Assembly (NCBI GenBank): GCA_006937955.1 | Contig: SSNP01000067.1 | Coordinates: 1,196,606-1,260,605 of the forward strand | Length of the DNA stretch: 64,000 nt | From: Pachypanchax playfairii | Taxonomy: Eukaryota > Chordata > Actinopteri > Cyprinodontiformes > Aplocheilidae | Reading direction: 5' to 3' | Part shown: piece after piece, positions 1 to 13,431 of the stretch | Position numbering within the stretch: position 1 is the stretch's first letter | Layout: every line of letters begins with the position of its first letter | Program-made: the position numbers and the translations under genes | The notes under the pieces: model-generated | What the model saw: the letters and a program-made list of their open reading frames with translations, nothing else | Database searches by the model: none | What the model was told of the DNA's origin: nothing

Positions 1-3000
1 TTGTCCATCTGTATTTACCCATCTGTCAGCTTGTGAGATTATTGTTGTCATTCAATTTTTAGCGTCTTATTCTCTTATTTGATCACCCACTTCACAGCCC
101 TCATGTGGTCAACATGAATCTCCGTTCCACACAGTCTTTCATGAATTGATTTTTTTGTATTTTTTGCAGCCTTCAGTCCAGCTCCAAAACCAAACTGCTT
201 TCCTTCTCTTTCTCCTCTCATTTTTCTTTCCATTCATCTATCAGCTCTTGCTTTTATCTGAGGAACTTTCCTCTAAATGCACTGAACGTTGATAGATGGG
301 GCTTCCGAGCAGAACTCTGAGCTGCAATGTACATTTTTATGTATGTGACTCTGTCCTTGTTGAAATGCCTTTACACATGCGTTACACATTTTCTGTGCCA
401 CTGAGGGAAATGGTCCAAATTTCCTCCCCGAATTTTCATAATATTTTTTTCACAAGACAAGGTTACTTAACATAAAAGCATCTGAAACAGGACGGTAACT
501 ACCCGAGTGACAATGAAAATGACATATGATTATTATTGTTCCTTATATAGTCTGATGAGGCCATTAGAATGTCATCTAATCTCAAGAGTCACAGTACAGT
601 ACTTGCTTTTGGTTCTCTCTTCTTTTCCCTTTTTATTATTCCTTGTTGTTTGTTGGGATTGATGTGCACACCACAACCTTTTGCACAATATTGTTTCTTA
701 CCCTCAATTCAGAGCATAGTGCTATTTCTAAGATGTCACACAATTCAGGGATCACGGCAAGAAGTGAAGAAGACCTAATTGAGATAAGCACTTATTATGT
801 TTACGCATGACATAAACAAACATCAGGCTCTATCTCTTCTCACCTTTCTGTCTTTGTAATATTTCTGTTTCACTTCAAGCATGTTTTCCTTCCATTTTTC
901 TTTTCTGTTAGCAGTCATTCACTTCTATTCACTGTATAAATGTTGTGTAATATAATAGGATGTAATATAGGATGTATGTAGATAGTGTAATAGCTTGTTT
1001 GCTACCGCACTATCTCTGTACGCGACATGATTATACTATCTCTGTTTGGCACGCTGTATGTAAATAATGAAACTCTATCTGCAGTTGATTAAAATGCTCA
1101 GAGCATGACAGCAGATTTATGTGAAGTCGGTAGAAAACCTTTGTCTGTTTGTATCACTAATACTAATGCTGCTGAGTGTAAAAATGAACCACTCGATTTT
1201 TGGAGTCCAGGTTAGTGTGTGAGGCTTTGGTAATGCCTGTGGCTGGTACGGAAAATAATTTTATCATTCTTGACCCAGTGTCCTCGGTGATGAGGTTAGA
1301 GAGAAACTGGCAGAAACACTGCAAATTAATTTAACCCGTTAAAACTTATAGTGGTGTTAAAAAAATACTTCCTGTAAGAAAAAAATTGTCATTCTTCATT
1401 TCCTCTGATGTGGATAGAAATATGCAAGTAATTACATTTGAAATACTGTAAATACTAAAAGAATATTATTAATCTTCAATACATGTTCATTGGTGTATTT
1501 TTAATCACAAATCTTAGGAAATAAAATGATATAATAAGTAATGCCCTTCTGTTGCGTGTTCAGTGGAAAGGAGGGGTGAAGGTCTGTTAGCGTTTTAAAT
1601 GTTAAGCTGTGTGACTTACCAAGAGAAGCATCTTCTCTCAAAAGAAAACATGGCACCACAACTTCAGATCAGTTTCATCTGGACAAACAACAAAACAGAA
1701 CGGCCTTTTTTTCACAGACTTGAAGGAACATCTTTTTAACTAAGTTCTGAAACCTCGAATTCAAAGCAAAGCTGTAGGAGATGACACACTGAAGTTTTAT
1801 TGCTAACTTGCTTATTTACTTACTTTAATTACCATTGGTCATTGATTATAAGTACATTTGACTATGTCATGAAAAGAACAGCATTTTAGTCCTTTTTAAA
1901 GAGTACCTTGAAGTTTGTCGACATTCACAACTATTAAATCAAGACAACACCGTCTTCAGCTGGTGACTTCAACGCTGAAGAGTGTGACCATCACAAAACC
2001 GCTTGACAAGAGAGCAACCCAGAGGCACGACCTACCTGACATCAGTTCCATTAAGAGTAAAACAATGAAACTGGAGGAAACCGAGCCCATAGGTCTTCTC
2101 TCGTGACCCTTCAGTGTCACGCCATGACCCTAAAAACCAATAGAGCAGTAATAAACAAAAAGCACCCACCAAGAAAAATCCATGGGCCATGTGTGTTTCA
2201 TGCTTGAAGCGTAGCGGAGATGGTGAGGTGAAAGGAATAACAAAGTGACACAGGCTGTAAAACGTGGTGAAGACGAAGACTCATAGAATGATATTATCTC
2301 TGCAAATCCGTGATAGTACTTTGAACTCTGGAGACAAGCACAAAGTGATGTGACCAGTAGACTTAAAGCTGAAAAATACTGATATCTGTTTTGAGATCTC
2401 AATGACTTAAAAGTACATTTTACTGTTAGTAAATACACAATCCTTGTATTTCATAGAAGAAAGGGGAAATATGTGTCTATTTCACATCTCCTTGCGATGC
2501 CTTTGAATGTATTTTTTTTCCCAAGCAATTGCCAAAATTGTAAAGATGCACATTTTTGCAGTGACAGAATGAAACTTTTATTCTCAAATGATAAATCCAA
2601 ACATCCTAATGAGCTGGAGTTACAATCCATGTGTTCATGAGCTGTATAGACAAACTTAAGAGAGTTTATTTAAGGTTTTTCCTTTTCTGAGCAGCAACAT
2701 CTTTTATCAATAGAGACTTCACGTAGATCAAAACAACTGAACTTTCTGTAAAGGTGCAGCTGGTGTTCCTGATGGTATTTCTCTGGAAAGACATTTGACA
2801 GACATCATTATCTCCTCCTTTTTTTTTTTTCTTTTGGTTTGGCCTTCCAAAAAATAAAGGAGAAGCAACTTTAACCACGTTTGTCTATCTTGAGTTAAAC
2901 CAGCAGGGAATGTCTGACTCAATATCCTTCAGTCTGCCTGAATGTTGTTTGCAAATGTTGTGCTTTAATCAGTGAACATTTTTCCTCATGAATTCACATG

Positions 3001-3213
3001 CTAAATATAGAGCGTAAGTGGGAGGAGCTTGTTGAAAAGATGTTTGAGTGAGAAACTTATTAACTTGTCGAAAGTGTTTCTGTCAGAACTTCACTGAAGT
3101 TGGAGACAGCCTATAGAAATCTTTTGGTTGCAGCACCTCAGACTAAAACAAAACTTTGAGTTTGTTGACAGCTTTTGAGTTTTTTAGAGTGAAAGTTCTA
3201 AAAGACAATAACT
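1..3213. other. intronic sequence without recognised features
   Basis: AT-rich DNA with short T runs (for example 2820-2831). Small open frames of 60-100 codons show no family motif, splice context or codon bias, and I read them as chance. Confidence 0.6.
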
Positions 3214-3336
<123 letters not shown>

Positions 3337-3369
3337 CAGTAGGTACTATAGATAGATGGATAGATATTA

Positions 3370-5379
3370 TAGCTAATGTACAGTGAAATGTATTTTGTAC
3401 CTGCTTCAACAATATCAACTTTGTAAATACGGTAAGTAAAAAATAAACAAAAAAAACCCAGAATAGAATAGATAGATTACAGCGCACTGAAGGGGGGATA
3501 AGTATATATGTACATTGTACATACAATATTGCAGCAATGACAATAGGTGCATTGTTTTGTGCGGGTCAGGTCAAACACTACATAAGTACATAAGACTAAT
3601 GACAACTTTCCTATCTTTAGTGACTTTGGAAAGTTCATCAGAATATATAACGGAAACCTGATAGTGATGTTAAGTGGGGAGCAAAGACAGCTTACAACCT
3701 CCACAGAGGAAAAGTATTTGATTGCTTGACCGCTGCTCAAGTGCACAAGACATGCCTATAGGATTCCAATCTGGAGATTCTTTATAGTGTGCAAGTTCAA
3801 ATTTCCATTTCCTTACATCAGCTGTGGTGGTATTTGCAGATTGGCGAGCAGCGCAAAGAGGCTGAAATTAAATTAGTTTCCATATATTGTCCTCCCCTCT
3901 TTTTTCTCCAACTAAGCCCTGTGGTCTATCCACAGTTTGCCTTATGGGGGAGAAAAGTGAGGGGGGCTTAAGCTGTGAAGGCTTGAGCTTACTCTCTCTT
4001 ACTGGTCACACGAACACACTTGCATACTTTTTATTCCTTTGGTTTCAAACTGGTTAACACACAGACACACAACCTTGCTTTAAGGATTACAGCCGGGCAA
4101 GTCTCGTTTACAATTACACACGCAGACGCAATCACGCAGACAGTACACATAAATTATAGATGCACTTCTGAGCTTGGGTTAATATCTTCTTCCACTCACA
4201 GTATCAAATTACACCACAGATATTTTGTGTTAACTTCTGGAAAAATAAGGCTTTTGCCTCTGCTATTTTAGGCTTAAGTGTGTGCAAAAGAAGGATTACA
4301 ATGACTTCAATTTATGTATTTATATGTGTTTATATACAGATTTATGCGTTTGTTCCTGTGTATGAATGTGTGTGGGATTTCAAAGCATATAATCGTGTTT
4401 CTCGGAGCAATGTTTCCGCTCCAGGTAGATGTAGCTTCTGTAACAACAGGCTCTGTTTGTGCTCATGAAGTTTGGACAAAAATGGTTCATTTGATCCATC
4501 TCTATCTCACTCATACAATCTCTTCCTCTTTCTCTCAGCCCTGTAGTTTGTAATAACAGCATGCTTTAAGTGTGCCTGTGGGACTCAATAACACCAAGCT
4601 GTGCAAGTGTGCACAAAATGTCTCTGTTATTGCTGGCTATAAGGCATTTGTTGATAGAAGTGAGACTTCACATTTTCTTAGTTTTCTTATTAGTTCTGTT
4701 GAGCATCTTTCTGTGTGTGTGTGTCTGAATATGACAAGTCTTTCTCTGGAGGCATCATCAAATCCAATGTACAGCTGCCTTGGACTAGCACCGATACGGT
4801 CCATGGACAGGTGTAAAACGTTCCACATCCTTTTTTTTTCTCACAGTGGTTGTCTCATTTCATTTTCTTGTGCGTTGTTGCCCTCCGTCTCCCTCGGCGC
4901 CTTGCTCTGTCCGTCTCTCCTTATCTCTCAGGTGTGAATGGAACTGTCTTCTGGGTTACGAAGGTGTTGATGTAACATGGGGATCAGATTTGCTAGTGTT
5001 TAATAGTTAAAGACCCTGCTGAAGCTTCTATAGTTAGCTTTCTCTTTGCAGAGTCCTTCAAAGAGATGCCCACTACCTGCTTTCTTTTCAAATCTACTTA
5101 TGTTGTTTTTTTTTCACGTGTTTATCTTGAAATAAAATTTTTAGCATGTTGCCTTACGAATACATCGGCCACAAAAAAATTGGTAAGTCACTCAGGTGAC
5201 TGCAGTCAATTTGGAGATCACTTCAAGGTGGGGCAGTTTAATTTAAATCCTTAATTGTAATCCTGCTACTTGTTTAAGCACAATAGTGCTTTAAAAGCAT
5301 TTAAATGTGCCAATACACTTATCATTTATTAACAAACACAATAGTTGCTGCAACAAAAAGTAGTGCAGTAACTCCACAG
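3370..5379. other. intronic sequence without recognised features
   Basis: It contains a short TG run near 4714 and scattered frames of up to 121 codons (4572-4937, no recognisable domain). No repeat family identified. Confidence 0.5.
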
Positions 5380-5536
5380 TGCCACCACAGGACGGGATGT
5401 AAACATGCGCTAACCTTTGGTTCATTTCATAGAGTGCAGTGTGAATCCAAACCGCACCAACTAAAAGCAGCAACAATGTTGCAGTTTTGGCCCCCAATCG
5501 AACCGAGTCCACCGGACCATCAGGTGTGAATACAGC
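5380..5536. repeat. decayed DNA-transposon-like repeat
   Basis: GTGTGAATCCAAACCGCACC and CACCGGACCATCAGGTGTGAA resemble the GGTGTGAA...-type ends of fish miniature elements. No clear duplication or full inverted repeat can be set. It abuts the Harbinger element. Confidence 0.3.
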
Positions 5537-5559
5537 CTTAATCAATATGTGTTGACTTA

Positions 5560-6232
5560 TGGTGCGTTCACACCGGCCACTTTGTCAACGTCAAGCAACG
5601 CTGATAACGCTCCAAATTTGACGTTTGAAGTTGAAGCTCATAACGCCTGCCAGTCAGAGCGCATAGGCGTTAAAGCTCGTAAAGCCTGACCGAAAAAGAG
5701 CGCGAAGGCGGGGCTTCCTTTGTTATCGGATGTTCGTAGCTATGGCGGATCATATTGAGACAGTGGCTTGGATTTATTTACTTCATAGATCTAGACAACG
5801 TCGACGTCGGGTGCATCAGCGCCGTTTGTGGATACACCCCATTCTTCAGATGCGTTCTGAGTTTGGTGAGTTTAACCATTTGCTCCAGGAGCGTTTGGAT
5901 GAGGTTAATTTATCTCCCATTTAGGCTGATCCCGCTTCTTTCTGGCTACGTGCTGTGACGTCTTACGTCACTATGATGAGACGCTCTGATTGGTTGACAT
6001 GCCACTTCAAGAGCGTTATGAGCGTCAAAAGTTCAGCTAGCTGAACTTTGAGCTTTTCTGGATTTTCAAGCGTCAACGCCTGAAAAGCTAGAAAAGCTTG
6101 AAAAGTTGCCGCTCATAACGCTCACAAAGCACCGCAGAGCCGTTGACGTCTGTCTGACGCCCGTCCACCATAGACTTTACATATAAACTTGCCGCTTATG
6201 AAGTTGATGGTTGGGCCGGTGTGAATGCACCA
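5560..6232 (+). mobile_element. PIF/Harbinger-type element (673 bp) with TTA target duplication
   Basis: The element begins TGGTGCGTTCACACCGGCC (5560-5578) and ends with the inverse, GGCCGGTGTGAATGCACCA (6214-6232), matching at 18 of 19 positions. TTA flanks it on both sides (5557-5559 and 6233-6235), the target duplication of PIF/Harbinger elements. The inner parts (CAACGTCAAGCAACGC..., ...GCGTTATGAGCGTCAAAAG) hold many short CGTCA and GCGTT inverted motifs. It is too short to code a full transposase plus a Myb-like protein, so it is non-autonomous. Confidence 0.85.
5742..5924 (+). pseudogene. N-terminal remnant of a Harbinger (HARBI1-like) transposase
   Basis: A 60-codon open frame starts at an ATG (MADHIETVAW) and contains RRRRVHQRRLWIHPILQMR and then EFGEFNHLLQERL. 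A basic stretch followed by W-x-HP and a GEF-H-LL-x-EL-like motif is typical of the N-terminus of fish Harbinger transposases. The frame then ends at a TAG, and the DDE catalytic domain is absent. This supports the Harbinger assignment and shows that the element is an internal-deletion derivative of a coding copy. It lies on the same strand as fbxl17. Confidence 0.7.
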
Positions 6233-6235
6233 TTA

Positions 6236-8520
6236 GAATGTTCCAAGACTGAGAACAATATTATTAAAGAATAAAAGAGACAAAAAGGGCATCGTTAGTT
6301 TTAGTCTGAGAATTTTGTGCAGCATTTACAACCTGTAAGTGTGGAAGAAATGATATTTATTTATTCATTTCATAGTACTTCTCAGTTCTGAGATAAAAGT
6401 ATTTAACTCAGGTAAAGTGTTTGGAGTTGGGCCTTAGTCATTCGCAGGGTTTTATATGAACATATTCAAAGTTTCTCATCAGTTTCAGAAAAACATTGAA
6501 GCAAACAGGAAGGGTTAGATTAGTTTGTCACAGTTATGAATGAAATCATACTGCATGCAGCTGGAAAAGGCCTCTTCCTATAAGCTTTCAAGCCAAAGTC
6601 TTTCTGTCCTGATGGGAGAACCTTAACCTTGTACTTTGCATATTACTGCAAGTGTGACTGATTCTCGGCTTCTGTGGGAAAATTTTTTTTTTTAAAAAAG
6701 CACAAAGCAGATGGGCGTTAGTTTTTTTTTTTTTAAGTCTAACAAAAATACTTTGAGAGCTGCTCTGGATTTTCCTCTTTTGAGATGTTTTTACAACATC
6801 TGGCTTTGGTTCTCTTATTAAAAGCATGTAAAAAAAACAAAACACTAAATCTATACTACCTGCGTGAAGTGACAGCAGTATTGGACACACTACCAAACAC
6901 AACTTCAAAACTAATACCAGCTGAGCAACATGAGTTGTTAAGACCATTTTTGGTTCGTTTCTGCCTGAAATTACCAACTTTCTGTCTGGAAGGTCATTCA
7001 CTCTCTCATCCTTCTCCATCTGTATATTTGAGAGATAATGCCACTGCTAATCCCTCACAAGGTCAATGCTTGTATTGGATGATAATCCCCCACTGTTTAT
7101 TCATACTTCCTGCTGATGTCATTTCCTCATGCTGACTCCAACCTTTGACCTGTCATTTACCTCCCATTGTTGCCATGGTTTACTCCACGGTGATGATCAC
7201 GCTCCAAGAGAACATCCCTGTCTTTATCTCCGTAGGACTCCTGCTTACAGGAAGGTTACTGAAGTATCTAAATGCAAAATCTGTTTATACTTAAAGGTCA
7301 CTTTTTGTTTAGATTTCCGAAAAATCGTTTATTTCATTTTCTTCACTTTTTATTGGCTCGTTTAGTCTTTTTTCCACTATATGTCAATAAGCTGCCCCCT
7401 TATGCTGTTACTTCATAACTCAACAAAAGCATTGTACAACCAATAGAATCACTTTCTCTTGTTTAAATGGCTAACCGCAGTGTCTTACAGTATGCTGCTC
7501 CCCCACCTCATCATTTGATGGACGACACTGATAAAGCCGACCAAACCAGCTGGACTCGTGTGTATGGCATGTACAGGATTATATAATAAAAGGCATATGA
7601 GTATGGGCTTTAAACATGAAAGGCAGTGGGAAGTTGCTATGTTGGCACAGTTGTGTTTCATTACAAAACAGCATATGTGCTTCGTTCAGCATGTGTCTGT
7701 TCTGTGTAATGTGTAAGATCTGCATGGGATCTTTTGACTGGCAACAATATTGTTGCTTCCACCTTGAAGCCATAACTTTCCCTCTTAAGAGACAGAACAT
7801 ATTTTCCTAATCTGTTTCTTTGACCAACTTCTTGAATCATTTAACAGTTATTTTGGAAGCTCTTGTAAAAGGGTTACATTTTGTCTCTTGAAGAATTTTC
7901 TTTTCAGGATTATTTTTAGTTTCTAAACCTTAAGTCATTACCAAGTACTTAGATGTCCAAATTTAGTTCTATACTTATTATACATTCATAAAACAAAACT
8001 TGTGAGGTTAATCCCTACTGTTAATCATATTAACCTGCTTGTTTTTTTTCTGTTTTTATTAAATACAATAAGAACCATGATTCAGAACTTTCAATCAAAA
8101 GTTCTAAAACCTTTTGATTCCACACTTTGGCAAGTTGTTCCAACTTTTTTTTCCTTGTGGAAAATATCTCAAGGCCCATGCAGCTCTTATTAAATAAAAT
8201 AATGTTTTCAATTAGTTGTTCAAAACAAAATCAATCCAACTATTTAAAATAACTTACGGCTAACAATAGTGGCTGTGGTTTATGGGCTCGGGTTATTAAA
8301 GAGAGGAGGGGAAAAGCAGGTGAAAAGTGATTAAACTCCTCAGGGTGAGATAAAATAGATGATTAACTGTGTTCATTTAGTAAAAGTTAATTGAATTTTT
8401 AAATGTCATATTAGGACATACTGTATTCCTTCAAGAACTATCATGTGTTGCATTCAGTATACTGATTGGACTGTACACATATGTTGAAGGTCCAAAATAC
8501 CTATAGTTGATTATTTTTTT
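6236..8520. other. intronic sequence without recognised features
   Basis: AT-rich, with T runs at about 6685 and 6722. The overlapping frames of 116 and 143 codons at 6588-7135 lie on opposite strands, lack domains and probably reflect AT-rich, stop-poor text. Confidence 0.5.
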
Positions 8521-8626
8521 CATTTCATTTCATTTCATTTCATTTCATTTCATTTCATTTCATTTCATTTCATTTTATTTTATTTTATTTTATTTTATTT
8601 TATTTTATTTTATTTTATTTTATTTT
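8521..8626. repeat. compound pentanucleotide (CATTT)n-(TATTT)n
   Basis: About 11 CATTT units (8521-8575) switch to about 10 TATTT units up to 8626 with almost no interruptions. The single C-to-T change at the same place in every unit shows that the second block arose by spread of one mutated unit. Confidence 0.95.
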
Positions 8627-9997
8627 GACCCTATATAAATGTATCTCCATTAGTCACTCAGGTAGTATTGTAACTTGAGTTTTATATTGCGTGGTTATTT
8701 TTTTTGTTCTTCTTTGGCTTTCTTTGTCTCATCAGGACTTCTCATTCCTCTCACATTTGTCTCCTCAGTGTATTTTTTGGTAGTCAGGTCTCACCACATC
8801 TTGCCTCCTTTTTAAATATTGTAATCTTTCTCTTGATCCCGTTCTGCTTGTATTCTCTTTCTTTCTCTTATCAGTCTGTCTCGTAAAGCTGCATTTACAG
8901 AGCAGCCCTAATCAGATGTGTACCAGCGGAGGACAGCTTGTGAGAGCAGTGTGTGGCCTCAGCACAGCAAGGATTAGCACAAAGGAAGTGCATAGTAAGC
9001 CTTCAATTATATGCCTTACTCCCAGATACAGGAAACTCAATTTTAAGAGTGTTTGATTGTGTGTTTTTGGTTATAGATTCTCATATTAGTTTCTGCTAAA
9101 AACACAAGAACCCCCCAAAAAAATTGTTTCTTTTTTTTTCCTATGACCTGCTTTGTAACATAGTTACATTACAGTTCCATACTCTCCAGGACCTCCAGCT
9201 ATTCTTTGTTCAAGCCCAGACGGCTCCGACCTGTCTGTGCAAACAAGTGTTCATAATGTTTTGGTTTATTAATGTCATCAATAAGTTCTTAGCCAAAGAA
9301 AGTAGCGTGGCAGGTATAAGAGAGCTATGTAGATACAAGCCTTTTTCCATCCCCCTTTCAAGGATATTCAAGGCTTAAGGCGAGGCTCTGTGGCGTTGAG
9401 CCCAAAGAGACACCGGAATGGAATCAGATGAAGAATGAAAAGGTGAGCTCGGGAGAGCAAACAGTAAATTGTGTTTGAACATTTTTGCTTCTGGGTTCAT
9501 TGCTTCAAGGCTGCCCACCTTTTTAGATAGAATACGTATCTGTTGTATTGTCCTAAAGATGCATCTAACCTTTTGTAAAAAAAAAAAAAAAAATTCACAC
9601 AACAACTCAACCTTGCTCTTCTGCCTCTTGGATATGCAATGCGCAATGCAAATAGCAAAGCTTTATTTGATGCTGCTGAAATGAAACAACCGTGCTAACC
9701 TCCAGATTCCAACATCTCACAAATTCCTCATTAGTTGTAATCAAATATAAATCGGATATTTTAAATACGACTTGATTCAGTTGCTCTGAAATCTGAGGCA
9801 TCTGTTCCACAAGCCTTAAATCTCCAAACTGATGTTACTGTCTGTTACAATTAAAATCATCTTCCCTTCTTTGACCACACCTAAACATTAAACAAATGAG
9901 AAAGCAGTGCAACTCATGAAGATCACCTTAACGGTACAGTTTAACATTTACTGCATCTTCATATCATGCTTTGTCTGACAGTTAAACTGTAGAATAC
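8627..9997. other. intronic sequence without recognised features
   Basis: Includes a 17-base A run at about 9578-9594. Nothing else recognised. Confidence 0.5.
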
Positions 9998-10330
9998 TTT
10001 AAAGGTTCTATATCATGCAAAATCAACTTTTTGGATCTTTTAATCACATTGTGATGCTATTTCTCTCCAGAGTGGTTTTTGGTTTAATTCACACATTTCT
10101 CAGTAATCCTCCTGAATCCTGCTCTGAGCAGCTGCTCCACTCTCTCCTGGAAAATGACTGACTGTAACATAGTGATGTAATAATGTTACACCAGGACCTG
10201 CCCGGCATGTCCGTGCTGCCCCTACAGATTAAACACACACTCCCCAAGCTGCGAGAGTCTGAAGCAAGACACTAAACACCACCGTTCTGTAGTATGTCAC
10301 TTTCTAAAAATGTCTCAGGGAAAATGTGCA
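9998..10330. repeat. teleost interspersed repeat fragment
   Basis: GGTTCTATATCATGCAAAAT, then CAACTTTTTGGATC, and a downstream CACTCCCC/GTCTCAGGG region look like a common fish DNA-element repeat I have seen in other genomes. No borders, duplication or coding can be set. Confidence 0.4.
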
Positions 10331-10487
10331 TTTGGCTGCGAGAATTAAAGGAATTTATTCAACATTTTATTCAGGCAGCTCGAGGGGCAGCACTTATGCA
10401 GGGGGGGCCTTGAGGAGAGATTGGATTTTAGGTAAACCGAGCGTTTTACTTCCTGGTCAAAGAATAACTTGAGAGTATAAGTTATAT

Positions 10488-10488
<1 letters not shown>

Positions 10489-10527
<39 letters not shown>
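10489..10527. repeat. 39-base A homopolymer
   Basis: An uninterrupted A run. It could be the tail of a retroposed sequence on the + strand, but no target duplication could be set around it. Confidence 0.9.
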
Positions 10528-10529
<2 letters not shown>

Positions 10530-10633
10530 AATGATACACTTGATGTATCAGCGTCGGAATTAAACTGGACTCCAAACAGTCCGCCTCCTTATATTGTTTC
10601 CTTCTCTTTGAATTCTTGCTTGTATGTTCTCTC

Positions 10634-10700
10634 AATGTAAGTCGCTTTGGATAAAAGCGTCTGCTAAATGACAGTAGTAGTAGTAGTAGTAGTAGTAGTA
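10634..10700 (+). repeat. SINE 3' tail module with (TAG)n tail
   Basis: AATGTAAGTCGCTTTGGATA, then AAAGCGTCTGCTAAATGAC, is the conserved 3' tail found at the end of many fish SINEs and their partner LINEs. It is followed by a TAG trinucleotide run (10673-10700). The SINE head could not be recognised upstream, where a 39-base A run (10489-10527) occurs. Confidence 0.7.
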
Positions 10701-10929
10701 TATTTCAGGACAAATGAAGATTATATAACACCAAAAGTAATATTTTATCATTTATGTGCCTATCCCAGACTTTAAAAGCTGTAAAATAACAGGATACACA
10801 ACCTTTCATTTTGTCCCCCTTCACAAAGGATTGGCCATGATGTAAAAAGTCTACCAGAATGTGGTTATTTTTGGATCATCTTTGGTGAGGCCTTCAGGTG
10901 CACATGAAGAGAACAGTTACCTTCCAGAC

Positions 10930-11095
10930 CCATTGTACTGCATGTTTTAGCCATTTCCTGCTTGAGCACACCTGATTCAGATGATTGCATTTCCTTCTCA
11001 GCATGTTGTCAAGTGCAGCAGAAGCCTGTTAATCAGTCAATCAATTGAAATCAGGTGTGTTGAAGCAGGGAGATCTCTAAAACACGCCGGACAGT
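10930..11095. repeat. fish MITE-like repeat with ACACCTGATT inverted ends
   Basis: TACTGCATGTTTTAGCCATT, then CTGCTTGAGCACACCTGATT, is mirrored by AATCAGGTGTGTTGAAGCAG and CTAAAACACGCCGGACAG. This arrangement is a very common teleost interspersed repeat, probably a hAT-related miniature element. The copy is moderately diverged. Confidence 0.6.
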
Positions 11096-13431
11096 TTTAA
11101 ATGAATGTTTTTTTTCCCTTCATTCATCGCTATAAACTTCTTAAACAATAAGGTGAATAATAATATTTTAGGCTATTACAGATGTGCAGAACTGAATAAA
11201 AACTAAAAGCGGGATCCAGCTTAATTTATTTACAGATTTTTGGTGTTTGTTTAGAAATTTCATATTTCACTTTTTAAAAACAACTAAAGTACACTTTATA
11301 AACATTGTAACAGTAAGACGTCTGTAGCTGTTTGTTCAAAGCGTCTGCGTTCTGCAACTTTTTATGCAACAGGTCTGACCTAAAGCAGTACAGAACATCT
11401 GTTTTACTCTCTGATTCACATACCAGTCAGTAAAACCTGTCGTAATGTGTTTATATTCCTCTTGTCAAAATCACATGTGACTGCTCTGGTACAGAAAGGT
11501 CCTCTATGGTCTTAGTTTAGTTAACCCTTCAAGTGATCTGCCTAAACTACAGCCTTTATTACACAAAGACGGCCTTTCAAGCCCTCCAGTTGGCAGGAAA
11601 CCAGCTATTACAAGGTCACCACCGCCTTTATTACTTCTTATTAGTCGGTATTAGACCTCATTGGAGATTTTACATAAACACACACTAACTCGGTGGTTTA
11701 CACTCTGTAAAATGGCAGTTGGGATTGCAACTTATGGCAGTAGACAAAAAGCCCTGTGGTGCTCAGGTAAACATTGCGTTTCTATGTTTATTGTTTTGCT
11801 ATAGGGTGTGACCTAGTCGAATGTTTTCCCATGGTGATCACAACGCTGTTTATGGGGTGGAAATTGTAGATCATGTATGGAAACACTGCTCTATATTCAT
11901 GTGCATGTCTCTTAGCTACACTAATTTTTAATATGTGGATTCTGTGTGATGCGTAAGGGCTTGCAAATAGTTCTTATTTGAGAACCAAAGTAAAAAAAAA
12001 ATGGAATCAGATGCTCTTGATCAGTGCACGTCTTTTCTCCTCTGAGTGCAATCAGAGTGGCCTTGACATCAGCTTAATACAATTGGTATAGACATATGCT
12101 CAAAAACATGCAGAATGTGGTTCATCAGTACTTTCATTGGTTGTTAGAGAACAGACAATATGCTGGAGGGGAGCAGACTTTGTCAAATGTTAAGAAAATG
12201 TGTCAGTACTGACGTTTGTTTGCAGCTTCTGTTTTAGGCATAAGAGATACAAATACTGCAAGTCCATGTAGAAAACTTCTATTAATATGATTCTCCGCTT
12301 TGTTCGGAAAGCTGTACATTTATCAATAAAGTCAAGTTAGAGGGAAATAGGGGTAGAAATATGAAATGCCCAATAGAATTTGGCATCTACATTAACAGCC
12401 GAGCAATGAAATCCACCTCGTTTTTGCTCCTACTCCCCCGCTATCTCCCGTTTCTGCTTTACTTGTTCTTTCCACTTATTATTCACAGAACATAGTCCAT
12501 TGCTAAGTGCAGGTGAAAAAAAAGCCATCAAGTCACTGGCTGAGGTGGATTGTACGTGTGTGTATGTGTGTGTGTGTAAAGGAGAGTGACAGGAAGACGG
12601 ATTGCTGCCCATTCTAAAACATGACACTCTAATCGGTGTGCATGTTAATTAAGAGACTTTATTGAAATGTTTCTAGTGGCTGAAGAAATTGCAGGCTTAA
12701 TGAAAACATGCAAAGAGACACGTACTGTATGTGTGTGTGTGTGTGATAGAGAGAGAGTAGGAGAGGGAGAAGTACTATTGCTTGCAATAAGAAAAATCCC
12801 TTTAAGGCACCATTTAATTCACATATCAAGCCTGTTTTTCCTTGTTCGTTTTATCACTCATTTCCTAATATTCTCCATAGTGAGATTTAAACTGTTTTGG
12901 TATGTGAATGAGCTCTGCAGTTGGTGCAGTTCCTCTTTTTAGAAAAAAAAATAAAAATCCTGCAGGGATTTGGTTGTGACACTTGCGAACAGGCTTCACT
13001 GACATTTGGAAAAAGTCTTACATATCCACCATATGCTCTGACTAGAGGCAGAGTGGCAAATTTGGTGTGTGTGTGCGTGAGCATGAGAATGTATGTCATC
13101 TGAGTAGTTTGCAAATGTTCCATTTCAAATAAGCTCAAACAGTGAAACGACTCCAGACATTCAGTATTGTGAGTTTCTAAAGTCCCATTTTATCAAACAC
13201 AGTTTTATTGCCTTTTCACTGTCTCAGTTCCAGAAGGTTTCTGTACAAATTCCTAAATTATGTGACAGTCTAAAATAGCTTTTTTGTGGCAGAAGAGGTT
13301 AATTATTAAATAGTTGGGAAGTTAGTATGACACTCTGAATGCATTGTGCATGTTTCTGCACCATTTGCCCGCATTATATCTGCTTCTTCTCAGTGTCAGA
13401 TTCAAAAAGCAAACAGCGCTAATAATATGTT
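11096..13431. other. intronic sequence, short GT repeats only
   Basis: Short (TG)n runs near 12557-12577 and 12729-12744 and a GA-rich stretch after the second. No coding or mobile feature seen. Confidence 0.5.
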
